NCBI RefSeq assembly: GCF_002209555.1 | Contig: NZ_NJIF01000016.1 | Location: forward strand, 34,216 to 98,215 | Direction: 5' to 3' | From: Achromobacter insolitus | GTDB taxonomy: Bacteria > Pseudomonadota > Gammaproteobacteria > Burkholderiales > Burkholderiaceae_B | Length of the DNA: 64,000 nt | Part shown: positions 8,820 through 16,743 of the stretch, in pieces | How positions within the stretch are numbered: position 1 is the first letter of the stretch | Layout: every line of letters begins with the position of its first letter | Program-made: the position numbers and the translations under genes | The notes under the pieces: generated by a model | What the model saw: only the letters and a program-made list of their open reading frames with translations | Told to the model about the DNA's origin: nothing | Databases searched by the model: none

Positions 8820-10394
8820 CTACCACCTGCCGATGTGGATGCCGGCCGATTCCTCCTTGCGTGTCCATCCCGTCATGGCGGCGTGGCTGACGGTGGGGTG
8901 GATCTTGCGATTGCGCAGCCAATCGAACAGCATGGCCTGGTAGCGTTCGCGCACAGGCGCGTGCGCGGGGTCCGCGCCCAGGTCGTCGTATTCGTCCGGA
9001 TCCGCGCGCAAATCGAATAGCTGCGGACGCAGACCTTCGAAATGGACGTACTTCCAGTCGTGGTCACGCACCATAATGGTGTGGCAGCCGTCGGCGGGAC
9101 GGCCCAGCGGTTCGCGCACGAAGTCGCGGAACGCATAGTTGTTTTCCGAGTACACCGCGCGGCGCCAGTCAGCGGGTTCCTCGCCGCGCAGCAGCGGCAG
9201 CAGCGAACGTCCTTCCAGGATGTGATCGGGGATTTCCGCGCCCAAGGCATCCAGGATGGTGGGTACCAGGTCGATGGCTTCCACCAGGCGCGATTCCACC
9301 GCGCCGCGGCGCGCGCCGCCGGGCAGGCGCACGATCAGCGGTACTTTGGCCACGCAGTCGTGGAACAGCTCTTTTTCGCCGAGGTAATGATCGCCGAGAT
9401 AGTCGCCATGGTCGCTGCAGAAGATGATCATGGTGTCCTGGTCGCGGCCGCTGCGCCGCAGGTAGTCGAACAGTACGCCCAACTGGTCGTCGACCTGCTT
9501 GATCAGGCCCATGTAGGTGGGGATCACCGTCTCGCGCACCTGGTCGCAGGAGAAGTTCCTGCTGACTTCGGCCTGGCGAAAACCCTGCAGCACGGGATGG
9601 GCGTTCTCCAGTTCACGGGGCGCGCGCTTGGCCGCCTGCATGTCGTCGATTGAATACATCGCGTGATACGGCGCGGGCGCGACATAGGGCCAATGCGGCT
9701 TGATGTAGGAAAGGTGCAGCACCCAGGGCTGTTCGCCGCTTTGCTCGATGAATTCGATCGCGCGCCGCGTCATATAAGGTGTTTCAGAGTCCGTTTCCGC
9801 GACGCGCGCCGGCAGGCCGGCGTAGCGCATGTTCCAGCCGGACAGGATCTCGCCATTGGCGCCCAGCGCCGAGTTGGCGTGGTCATGCCAGGGGTTGGCG
9901 CCGTCATAGCCTTGCTGGCGCAAGTACTGCGTGTATCGGTGCGCCTCGTCGCAAAAGCCCGGCGGCCAGATGCCGTCGTCGCGGTCGTAAGGTTCGAACC
10001 CGCCTTCCGCCGCCAACAGGCCGGCCGCGCTTGCCGGGTCTATCCCCAGGCGCTGCATGCCGTGCCTGTCGGCCTCCACGTGCGTCTTGCCCGCCACCGC
10101 CACGCGGACTCCCTGCGGGCGCAGGTAGTCTCCCAGCGTCATTTCGCTGACGGGCATGGGCACGAAGTTCCACACGGCGCCGTGGCTGGTGACGTAACGG
10201 CCGGTGTAATAGGACATGCGCGACGGACCGCAAACCGGGCCTTGCACGAAGGCATGGTCAAAGCGTACGCCTTCGGCAGCGAGGCGGTCGATGTTGGGGG
10301 TGCGCAGGCGCGGGTGTCCATAGCAGGACAGATAGTCCCAGCGCAGTTGGTCGCACATGATCCAGAGCACATTGCGTGCAGCCTGTCCGCTCAT
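8820..10394 (-). CDS. Sulfatase / phosphonate-monoester-hydrolase-type alkaline phosphatase superfamily enzyme
   Basis: A 524-residue hydrolase of the type I sulfatase family. Cys55 in CGPSR (55-59) followed by TGR (64-66) is the formylglycine signature CxPSR. Metal-site residues are visible in MCDQLRWD (13-20) and FCSDHGDYLGDH. The C-terminus resembles arylsulfatase/phosphonate monoester hydrolase members. There is no signal peptide, so it should act in the cytoplasm. ATG 10394 is used because AGGAAGAGAGGCGGG precedes it. It is the first gene of the run leading into the hydroquinone genes and diverges from an IclR regulator. An aryl sulfate such as hydroquinone sulfate is a plausible substrate, but choline sulfate or phosphonate esters remain possible. 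The maturase for the cysteine-to-formylglycine change is not in the window. Confidence 0.88.
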   Translation of the reverse strand: MSGQAARNVLWIMCDQLRWDYLSCYGHPRLRTPNIDRLAAEGVRFDHAFVQGPVCGPSRMSYYTGRYVTSHGAVWNFVPMPVSEMTLGDYLRPQGVRVAVAGKTHVEADRHGMQRLGIDPASAAGLLAAEGGFEPYDRDDGIWPPGFCDEAHRYTQYLRQQGYDGANPWHDHANSALGANGEILSGWNMRYAGLPARVAETDSETPYMTRRAIEFIEQSGEQPWVLHLSYIKPHWPYVAPAPYHAMYSIDDMQAAKRAPRELENAHPVLQGFRQAEVSRNFSCDQVRETVIPTYMGLIKQVDDQLGVLFDYLRRSGRDQDTMIIFCSDHGDYLGDHYLGEKELFHDCVAKVPLIVRLPGGARRGAVESRLVEAIDLVPTILDALGAEIPDHILEGRSLLPLLRGEEPADWRRAVYSENNYAFRDFVREPLGRPADGCHTIMVRDHDWKYVHFEGLRPQLFDLRADPDEYDDLGADPAHAPVRERYQAMLFDWLRNRKIHPTVSHAAMTGWTRKEESAGIHIGRW

Positions 10395-10490
10395 TCCCGC
10401 CTCTCTTCCTGTTGCGCCAGCCACAACGGCTTTCGATAGACGTCACGATATTTCGCCGGGCCTGGGCGGCTCAAGCAGGTTTTGCTAGAG

Positions 10491-10505
10491 TTTCACTGAG
10501 TGAAA
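10491..10505. promoter_or_regulatory. Candidate IclR operator in the sulfatase/IclR divergent region
   Basis: A perfect inverted repeat, TTTCACT-G-AGTGAAA, lies in the 140-base space between the divergent sulfatase gene and the IclR regulator, 29 bases before the regulator's start. IclR proteins commonly bind such palindromes in divergent promoters. Binding by the neighbour is inference. Confidence 0.6.
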
Positions 10506-10534
10506 TTCTCAGACGTTGCAATTTGGGGGGGGCA

Positions 10535-11353
10535 ATGAGCCGCTGGACGCCGAAGGTGAAGACGATAGATGCGCTGGAGCGCGGCCTCATCGTGCTGGAC
10601 GAGGTGCGCGCCACGCAGGGCGCGAGCTTGCAGGAACTGCATGCGCGCACGGGCTATGCCAAGGCCACGCTGCTGCGCATCCTGGCGACGCTGCAATTGC
10701 GGGGATTGATATGGCGGCGCATCGCGGATGACTATTTCTGCCCTGCCAGCTCGCTCAACGAACCCAGCCGGCGCGCGCGCGTGCTGGACCTGCTGGGGCA
10801 ATGCGCGGCCCCCGAACTGGATCGCCTGCAGGCGGAGGTGCTGTGGCCGTCGGACCTGACGGTGCGCCGCGGCAGCGCGATGATCGTGCGCGAGACCAAT
10901 CGCAGCCAGTCGTATTTCACGATACGCAGAGACAACATCGGTTTCCAGATCAATATGCTGCGCTCGGCGGTGGGACGCGCTTATCTGGCGTTCTGCGCCG
11001 AAAAGGAACGCGAGTCGATCCTTGCGGCATTGCGCCGCAGCCGCCGGGAGGGCGACGCGCTGGCGCATGATGGCGCGGCAGTGGCCAAGCTTCTCGAGCA
11101 AACCCGCCGCCAGGGCTACGCGCTGCGCGAACAGCGCTTCGGCGGCGACTACGACAAGCCGCGCAAGGACCAGAACGACAGGCTGGATGCCATTGCCGTG
11201 CCCATCATGGCCGCGCCAGGGCGGCTCTACGGCTGCGTGAACATTGTGTGGATCCAGGGCGTGCGCTCCACCGGCCAGATGGTGGAGCAATGCTTGGAGC
11301 CGCTATGCCGCACGGCGCGGGCCATTTCCGCCGCCATGGTGCGACGCGCCTGA
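10535..11353 (+). CDS. IclR-family transcriptional regulator
   Basis: A 272-residue regulator. Its N-terminal winged helix spans about residues 8-65, with the turn-helix region ASLQELHARTGYAKATLLRIL, followed by an IclR effector-binding domain (about 75-265). In that domain LRSAVGRAYLAFC matches the family's conserved S-x-GR-A/AYLAF region and LDAIAVPIM matches the late core strand. Start: ATG 10535 follows a GGGGGGGG run that serves as ribosome site; an earlier in-frame start would reach into the sulfatase promoter. It diverges from the sulfatase-hydroquinone operon with a palindrome between them, so it probably controls that operon in response to an aromatic effector (inference). Confidence 0.92.
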   Translation: MSRWTPKVKTIDALERGLIVLDEVRATQGASLQELHARTGYAKATLLRILATLQLRGLIWRRIADDYFCPASSLNEPSRRARVLDLLGQCAAPELDRLQAEVLWPSDLTVRRGSAMIVRETNRSQSYFTIRRDNIGFQINMLRSAVGRAYLAFCAEKERESILAALRRSRREGDALAHDGAAVAKLLEQTRRQGYALREQRFGGDYDKPRKDQNDRLDAIAVPIMAAPGRLYGCVNIVWIQGVRSTGQMVEQCLEPLCRTARAISAAMVRRA

Positions 11354-11547
11354 CGCGCCAGCCCCCGAAGACACGCGCCAATCCGGCCTCTGCCCCGAGC
11401 GCGTCGGTCTTTCGCATCGCGGAGCTATCCCTATCATTTTGTATTTTTTATGTATTGAAATTATAGAAAACCTAGGGTTTATACCGATAATATGGGCGAA
11501 ATTTTCATTCTATAAAGCATCATTGTTTTTTTATTGTATTTATAGAA
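11354..11547. other. AT-rich intergenic region
   Basis: A 194-base gap between the IclR gene and the next operon. From about 11430 on it is strikingly AT-rich for this genome, with long T and A runs, a near-palindrome around CCTAGG (about 11470-11483), and the word TATAGAAA both near 11462 and just before the next start codon. It probably holds the promoter of the gene at 11548. No gene is seen. Confidence 0.6.
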
Positions 11548-12423
11548 ATGAAAATTGCTCTGATGGGCTGCGGCGAAGTCGGCTCCTGCTATGCGCAGGC
11601 ATGGACTGCCGCCGGGCATGCGGTGGTGGGGATCTGCGAGTTGCGGCAGGACGAAGAAATGACCGGGCGCGCCCGGAGTCTTGGCGCCGGACTGCACGCT
11701 GAGCCGGGTGCATGGCTCGCAGAAGCGGACGTCGTCGTGTCGGCGGTGTATGGCCACGCCGCGCTCGAGATCGCGCGGCGGAGCTTTCCGCATATGCGCC
11801 CGGATGCGGTCTATGCCGACTTCACCACCGCCAGCGCGCCCGATATGCAGGCCGCTGCGGCGGCCGCTGCCGACCGGCATATCGACTTTACCGACGTCGC
11901 GATCATGGGCGCCATTGCGCTGCTGGCCGAACGTACGCCCTTGCTTTGCGCCGGAAGCGGCACGGACATGGTGCTGCGGTTGGCGGAGAGCGGCGGGGCG
12001 CCGGCACGCGCCATACAAGGAGCGGCGGGCGACGCCGTGCGTCTGAAACTGCTGCGCAGCATCATGACGAAGGGCATGGAAAGCCTGGCCGTGGAATGCC
12101 TGGTCGCGGCCGAGTCCATGGGATTGAGAGCCTCGCTTTACGAGGTGCTCGCGGACATCGACCAGACGCCGCTTACCGCCTTCATGGATTCATTCGTCCG
12201 GTCCCACGTACTGCATGCGCAGCGCCGGCAGGCGGAAGTCCGGGAAGCCCGCGAGCAACTGCTGCAGGCGGGGCTGGAGCCCCTGGTTCTCGACGGCGTC
12301 GAACGGCTTTTCGGGCGGACCAGCAGGGGCATCCTGAATGCGCGAGCGGACGGCGATTTCAACTTGCCCGACTCCGTCGAGGCGCGCCTGGCCTGGCTCA
12401 CAACGCTGGCGCGCGAGCGCTGA
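11548..12423 (+). CDS. NAD(P)-dependent oxidoreductase, 6-phosphogluconate/3-hydroxyisobutyrate dehydrogenase-like (DUF1932)
   Basis: A 291-residue cytoplasmic dehydrogenase. It starts with a Rossmann motif MGCGEVGSCYAQAW (residues 6-19) and has a helical C-terminal domain of the DUF1932 type (about 190-260). The segment GDAVRLKLLRSIMTKGMES corresponds to the catalytic-lysine helix of beta-hydroxyacid dehydrogenases. It is the first gene of a module followed 48 bases later by a Bug receptor. The ATG has no visible Shine-Dalgarno; upstream is AT-rich sequence ending TTTATAGAA, so a short or leaderless mRNA is possible. The substrate is unknown; a beta-hydroxy acid is the family expectation. 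Confidence 0.86.
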   Translation: MKIALMGCGEVGSCYAQAWTAAGHAVVGICELRQDEEMTGRARSLGAGLHAEPGAWLAEADVVVSAVYGHAALEIARRSFPHMRPDAVYADFTTASAPDMQAAAAAAADRHIDFTDVAIMGAIALLAERTPLLCAGSGTDMVLRLAESGGAPARAIQGAAGDAVRLKLLRSIMTKGMESLAVECLVAAESMGLRASLYEVLADIDQTPLTAFMDSFVRSHVLHAQRRQAEVREAREQLLQAGLEPLVLDGVERLFGRTSRGILNARADGDFNLPDSVEARLAWLTTLARER

Positions 12424-12471
12424 GCGCGTCGCGTTGCCCATCCAATAAGAATCAACTGTGTGAGGAAGACA

Positions 12472-13437
12472 ATGAAAGTCCTGAAGAATTTTCTGGCGGC
12501 CACGCTCCTGCTGGGTTGCGTCGCCGCGAACGCGGCAGATATGGGCAAGGCGCCCATCACGCTCATTTCCCCATTCCCGCCCGGAGGCGGCACCGATACG
12601 CTGACCCGCATGATCGGCAGCGCGATCGGCCAGGAGCAGGGGTGGAACATGGTGGTGGAGAACAAGCCAGGCGCCGGCGGCAACCTGGCGCTGGACGCCA
12701 CCGCCCGCGCGCGCCCGGATGGACATACGCTGGTGATGGCGCAGACCGACAACATCGTGCTGAACCCCTGGCTCTACAACAAGCTCAGCTACGACACGTT
12801 CAAGGATTTCAGGCCGATCGGGCCCGTGGCCACGTCGCCGAGCGTTTTCGTGGTTCTTCCGGAGTCCCCGTTCAAGACGATCGCTGATGTGGTCAAGGCC
12901 GCGCAAGCCCGTCCCGGTGTGGTTTCGCTGGGCATTCCCGGCATCGGCGGCACTGGCGACCTGACCGGCTATCTCTGGCGCAAGGCGGCGAACATCGAAT
13001 TGATGCACGTGCCTTACCGGGGCTGGGGCCAAGCGTTCCCGGATCTCGCCAGCGGCCGCATCGATATGTATGTGGGCTCCGTTGCCTCGCTGTTGCCGCA
13101 GATCCGCGGCGGCAAGGTCCGCGCGTTGGCCGTGGTTGCCAAGGAACGCGCGCCGGCCTTGCCCGACGTGCCCACGTTCGTGGAAAGCGGATTCAAGACG
13201 ATCGACCAGTCGATCTGGTGGGGGCTGATGGCTCCCGCCAACACGCCTGACGACGTGGTCGCCACGTTGAGCAAGGCGTTGCAGCAGGTTCAATCCCAAC
13301 CCGAATTGGTGAAAAAGCTGGAAGACGCCGGCTATAGCGTGCTCAAGGGCTCCCCAGAAGACCTGGCCCGCCAGCATCGGGCAGATCACGAGACCTTCGG
13401 CAAGGTCGTGCAGGACGCAGGCATTCCCAAGCAGTAA
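12472..13437 (+). CDS. Bug/TctC-family periplasmic solute receptor
   Basis: A 321-residue secreted receptor with signal peptide MKVLKNFLAATLLLGCVAANA, then ITLISPFPPGGGTDTLTRMI, KPGAGGNLALDATARARPDG, MHVPYRGWGQ and the C-terminal LARQHRADHETFGKVV. ATG 12472 is preceded by GAGGAAGAC; a GTG four codons earlier is less well placed. It is encoded between the DUF1932 dehydrogenase and the RraA-like aldolase, so it probably captures the acid that these enzymes degrade. No membrane transporter genes accompany it. Confidence 0.95.
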   Translation: MKVLKNFLAATLLLGCVAANAADMGKAPITLISPFPPGGGTDTLTRMIGSAIGQEQGWNMVVENKPGAGGNLALDATARARPDGHTLVMAQTDNIVLNPWLYNKLSYDTFKDFRPIGPVATSPSVFVVLPESPFKTIADVVKAAQARPGVVSLGIPGIGGTGDLTGYLWRKAANIELMHVPYRGWGQAFPDLASGRIDMYVGSVASLLPQIRGGKVRALAVVAKERAPALPDVPTFVESGFKTIDQSIWWGLMAPANTPDDVVATLSKALQQVQSQPELVKKLEDAGYSVLKGSPEDLARQHRADHETFGKVVQDAGIPKQ

Positions 13438-13473
13438 TGGCAACGCATCGCAAATTCCCCCACAGGAGCAGAA

Positions 13474-14151
13474 ATGATCGGTTTTGAGATCCACGCCCGC
13501 AAGCGCGCGGTGAGCAAGCAAACCGTGGAGAAGTTCAACGGCGTTCCGGTGGCCAACATCAGCGACTGCATGTCGCGGATGACGGCCGGCGGCGCGCGCT
13601 TGCTGCCCATGCACGATGGCAGCCCGCTTGCCGGGCCCGCCCTGACCGTGCGCACCCGCCCCGGCGACAATCTGCTGGTCCACAAGGCGCTTGACCTCGC
13701 GCAGCCCGGCGACGTGATCGTGGTGGATGCCGGCGGCGATCTGACCAACGCCATCATCGGCGAAATCATGACCAGCTATGCGCAGACCCGCGGTATCGCC
13801 GGTATTGTGATCAATGGCGCGATCCGCGATAGCGGCGCAATCCGTCGCGGCGCGTTTCCCGTCTATGCGGCTGGCGTGACGCACCGCGGGCCCTATAAGG
13901 ACGGGCCAGGAGAGATCAACTGCGTCATAGCCCTGAATGGCATGACGATCGAGCCGGGCGACCTGATCGTGGGCGACGAGGACGGCCTGTTGTCGATTCC
14001 GTTCGAGCAGACGGAAGCGGTCTACCTGGCGGCGTTGTCCAAGCACGAAGTTGAAACGAAGATGCTGGCGGATATTGCGGCGGGAACGCTGGATACATCT
14101 TGGGTGGATGCCCGGCTCAAGCAACTGGGCTGCGCCGAGGCTCGGCCGTGA
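13474..14151 (+). CDS. RraA-like protein, putative 4-carboxy-4-hydroxy-2-oxoadipate / HMG-type aldolase
   Basis: A 225-residue member of the RraA/class II pyruvate aldolase family. The catalytic Arg-Asp pair is seen at 118-119 in NGAIRDSGAI, with the phosphate/pyruvate-binding stretch PGDVIVVDAGGD before it and GDLIVGDEDG after. Family enzymes cleave 4-hydroxy-4-methyl- or 4-carboxy-2-oxo acids into pyruvate and a second oxo acid. True RraA (the RNase E inhibitor, ~160 residues) is shorter, and the catabolic neighbours argue for an enzyme. It is preceded by ACAGGAG and followed by a dehydrogenase gene whose start overlaps its stop. Confidence 0.85.
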   Translation: MIGFEIHARKRAVSKQTVEKFNGVPVANISDCMSRMTAGGARLLPMHDGSPLAGPALTVRTRPGDNLLVHKALDLAQPGDVIVVDAGGDLTNAIIGEIMTSYAQTRGIAGIVINGAIRDSGAIRRGAFPVYAAGVTHRGPYKDGPGEINCVIALNGMTIEPGDLIVGDEDGLLSIPFEQTEAVYLAALSKHEVETKMLADIAAGTLDTSWVDARLKQLGCAEARP

Positions 14152-15191
14152 TCCCGGCGAGGCAGCCCGGCGGCATGCGCGTCGTCCGACTGGATCTCTG
14201 GATCGATCCCGCGTTCGACGCGTGCATTGAGCGCGAGCCGACGTTAAGCCTCGAGGTACTGCCCGTGCGCGACGAGGCGATCACGGCGGCGGGACTCGCC
14301 GGCGCGCATGCCTACCATGTCAGCGCGGCCAAGGACGAAGTCCCCGCGCGCTGGCAAGTTTCGGAAAGCCTGCTGGCACGGTGTCCGGAACTGCTTTGTG
14401 TGTCCTCGGGCGGCGCGGGCTACGACACCGTGGACGTTGCTGCCTGCACGCGGGCCGGAGTGGCAGTGGTGAACCAGGCCGGCGCCAATGCCGCATCAGT
14501 GGCGGAAATGACGTTCGCATTGCTGCTGTCGCTGGTCAAGCGCCTGCGTGAATCCCAGGCCGCGCTGGTGGCGGGATCCGCCGCCACGCGCGAGGCCCTG
14601 ATGGGACGCGAGATCGAGGGACGAGCGCTGGGCATCGTGGGCATCGGCGAAATCGGCCGCAGAGTAGCGCGCGTCGCCGCCGGCTTCGGCTTGCGGGTGA
14701 TTGCATACGACCCGCTGCTGCCGCCCGAGGAAATCCGCGCCCGCGGTGCCGAACCTGTGAGCTTCCCGCAGTTGCTCGAGCAGGCCGAAGTGGTAAGCCT
14801 GCACTGTCCGCTGAATGATGACACGCGGGGCATGATCGGCGCCGAAGCCTTTGCCATGATGCGCCCCGGCGCACTGTTTATTTCGACCGCGCGCGGCGGA
14901 ATCCATGATGAGCAGGCCTTGCTTTCCGCCTTGCAGGAGGGGCGGCTGGCGGGAGCGGGGCTGGATGTCTGGAGCCAGGAGCCTCCCCAGCCCGGGCATG
15001 GGCTGTTGCTGCGTTCCGATGTCGTGGCCACCTACCACACGGGGGGCGTCACGCACGAAGGCAGGCGCAAGGTCGCGCATGGGTCTGCCAGCCAGATCAT
15101 GGAAATGTTGGCCGGACGCCGTCCCCCGCGGCTACTGAATCCGGAGGTCTGGCCCACGTTCCTGGAGCGGCTCGGTCGACGCGAGCGTTGA
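14148..15191 (+). CDS. D-isomer-specific 2-hydroxyacid dehydrogenase
   Basis: A ~347-residue NAD(P)-dependent reductase of 2-oxo acids. The Rossmann motif GIVGIGEIGRRVA is followed by the catalytic set: Arg in STARGGIHDE, Glu in DVWSQEPP and His in YHTGGVTHEG. The GTG at 14148 overlaps the TGA of the aldolase gene (GTGA) and has GAGG seven bases upstream, which suggests coupling; an ATG at 14175 giving MRVVRLDLW is the alternative start. It is the last enzyme of the module. It could reduce or oxidise an oxo acid produced by the aldolase; direction and substrate are unknown. Confidence 0.88.
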   Translation: MIPARQPGGMRVVRLDLWIDPAFDACIEREPTLSLEVLPVRDEAITAAGLAGAHAYHVSAAKDEVPARWQVSESLLARCPELLCVSSGGAGYDTVDVAACTRAGVAVVNQAGANAASVAEMTFALLLSLVKRLRESQAALVAGSAATREALMGREIEGRALGIVGIGEIGRRVARVAAGFGLRVIAYDPLLPPEEIRARGAEPVSFPQLLEQAEVVSLHCPLNDDTRGMIGAEAFAMMRPGALFISTARGGIHDEQALLSALQEGRLAGAGLDVWSQEPPQPGHGLLLRSDVVATYHTGGVTHEGRRKVAHGSASQIMEMLAGRRPPRLLNPEVWPTFLERLGRRER

Positions 15192-15264
15192 CGCGGCCAT
15201 GCGCGATTGCCGGGATAGGCTTCCGGTATAGTTCGAGAACCCGGATCTGGAGTCACGCGCCATC

Positions 15265-15915
15265 ATGTCGAGCGCCCGCGATTACGTTTATGCAGAGTTG
15301 CGCCGCCGCCTGATGGCGGGCTCTTTCATGCCCGGCGAACGGTTGCGTGAAGAGCACATCGCGGCCGAGCTATCCGTCAGCCGGACGCCGGTGCGCAGCG
15401 CGATCGAACGCCTGGTGACGGACGGCTTGGTCAAGCACGAGGGCCGGCGCGGAGCCGTCGTGCTGGGTTGGCAAGACCGGGACATCGACGAAGCGTTCGA
15501 GCTGCGCATGCTGCTCGAACCGTATTCCGCCAAGGCGGCTGCCGAACGGGCTAGTCCCGAACAGATACTCGAACTCGAGCGCATCAACCAATGCATGCTA
15601 GATGCCATCAACGCCGATGCCGCCGACAGCGTCGCGCAGGTGCAGCACTTCAACAACCAGTTCCATCACGCGTTGCTGGAAGCCGCGCAATCGGCCCGGG
15701 TGCGGTCCATGGTGGAAAACCTGTTGGACATGCCCATCATCATCGGTTCGTTCTATTTCTACACCAAGGACGACATGCTGCGCAGCGTGGAGCATCATCG
15801 CCAGATCATCGCGGCGCTACGCGCGCGCGATGCGGAATGCGCCCAGATTGCGATGCGCTTTCACCTTGCCGCCACGCATCTGCTTTTCCGCAGCCATCGC
15901 AAGTCGGGCCCGTAA
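15265..15915 (+). CDS. GntR-family regulator, FadR/FCD subfamily
   Basis: A 216-residue regulator with an N-terminal winged helix (about 5-70; MAGSFMPGERLREEHIAAEL and SRTPVRSAIERL are typical) and an all-helical FCD ligand domain. In that domain NNQFHHALLEAAQ and HHRQIIAALRARDAECAQ supply the expected metal/ligand histidines. It is in the same direction as the preceding dehydrogenase with a 73-base gap, and ends 9 bases from the convergent TetR gene. It probably represses the 11548-15191 module; FCD proteins usually sense small carboxylates. Confidence 0.9.
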   Translation: MSSARDYVYAELRRRLMAGSFMPGERLREEHIAAELSVSRTPVRSAIERLVTDGLVKHEGRRGAVVLGWQDRDIDEAFELRMLLEPYSAKAAAERASPEQILELERINQCMLDAINADAADSVAQVQHFNNQFHHALLEAAQSARVRSMVENLLDMPIIIGSFYFYTKDDMLRSVEHHRQIIAALRARDAECAQIAMRFHLAATHLLFRSHRKSGP

Positions 15916-15924
15916 CCGCCGACC

Positions 15925-16671
15925 TTACTGCCGCACGCGTTTTTCTGGCTGTTTTTCCCCGGATCCGGCCTCGGCCAGCGCCTGCGTGATGATGGCTTGG
16001 GCCGTCCAGCGCACCACGTCCGTGAGTTCGGGCAGGTCCAGCTTCCAGATGTCCTTCAGCACCAGGAACACTTCGGTGCCGTACACCAGTGACAAGGCCT
16101 GGGCCACGCGGTCCTGCTGCGCGGGCGTCAGTTGGCCCGCCATTGGCGCGATGGCGCGTTTCAGGATATCCACGCGGTGGCCCCGTACCAGCCGGGGCTC
16201 CGTGCCCGCGCGACCGGCGCTGGCTTCGGCATGTTGCTGCAGCGACACCATGATGGCCGCGCGTAGCGGCGCTTCGTGCGCTTCCAGCCGGGGATAGGCG
16301 AAGCGCAGCAGTTCGTCGACGCGGTCGGCGGCGTCCGGCGCGGCAGAGTCCCACGCCAGGATAGGGCCCAGGCTTTCGTCAACCACGGCGGCGATCAGCG
16401 CGCTCTGGCTGGGGAAGTAACGGTAGGCCGTCGCGCGCGAAACCTGAGCATGCTCAGCCAGTTCGGCCACCGAGGGCGTGACGCCCTGGGCCATCAGCTG
16501 CTGCGCCGCATCCAGCAGGGTTTTGCGCATGCGCGCGCGCGGTCCGTGAGGAGGCTCGCCGCTTGCGGCGGCCTGCGGGCTGGCGGGCGCGATCAGCCGC
16601 GCCGAACCGGCGGCGGAAGGGGCGGGAGTTTGACGTGAGACAGGTGTCTCAGTATGATTCTTTCGTCTCAT
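15925..16671 (-). CDS. TetR-family transcriptional regulator
   Basis: Up to 248 residues. A TetR DNA-binding domain begins at about residue 48 (RMRKTLLDAAQQLMAQG) and contains the helix-turn-helix SVAELAEHAQVSRATAYRYF; a helical ligand domain follows. The ~45 residues before it are Pro/Ala-rich and the ATG at 16671 lacks a clear ribosome site, so translation may begin further in; ATG 16530 is the next methionine. The gene diverges from the Tm-1-type operon. A perfect palindrome at 16636-16651 inside the 5' end of this reading frame is the likely operator for both directions. Confidence 0.88.
   Translation of the reverse strand: MRRKNHTETPVSRQTPAPSAAGSARLIAPASPQAAASGEPPHGPRARMRKTLLDAAQQLMAQGVTPSVAELAEHAQVSRATAYRYFPSQSALIAAVVDESLGPILAWDSAAPDAADRVDELLRFAYPRLEAHEAPLRAAIMVSLQQHAEASAGRAGTEPRLVRGHRVDILKRAIAPMAGQLTPAQQDRVAQALSLVYGTEVFLVLKDIWKLDLPELTDVVRWTAQAIITQALAEAGSGEKQPEKRVRQ
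16630..16658 (+). promoter_or_regulatory. Promoter of the Tm-1-like operon with TetR operator in its spacer
   Basis: The -35 box TTGACG (16630-16635) and -10 box TATGAT (16653-16658) are separated by exactly 17 bases. Sixteen of these form the perfect palindrome TGAGACA-GG-TGTCTCA (16636-16651). A further GTCTCA half-site lies at 16665-16670. Sigma-70-type boxes and the inverted repeat are directly visible; repression by the adjacent TetR protein is inferred. Confidence 0.75.
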
Positions 16672-16743
16672 TTCTAGATTCTACAGGCCTTGCGGCCCCA
16701 CACATCGAGGCGCGCACTGAGTGTAGCCGCCCGCGGAGGAGTC

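Noticed and set aside
12190..14124. A 644-codon minus-strand frame across the Bug and RraA-like genes
   Set aside because: It is antisense to two well-supported proteins, with a His/Arg/Gln-rich product and no domain.
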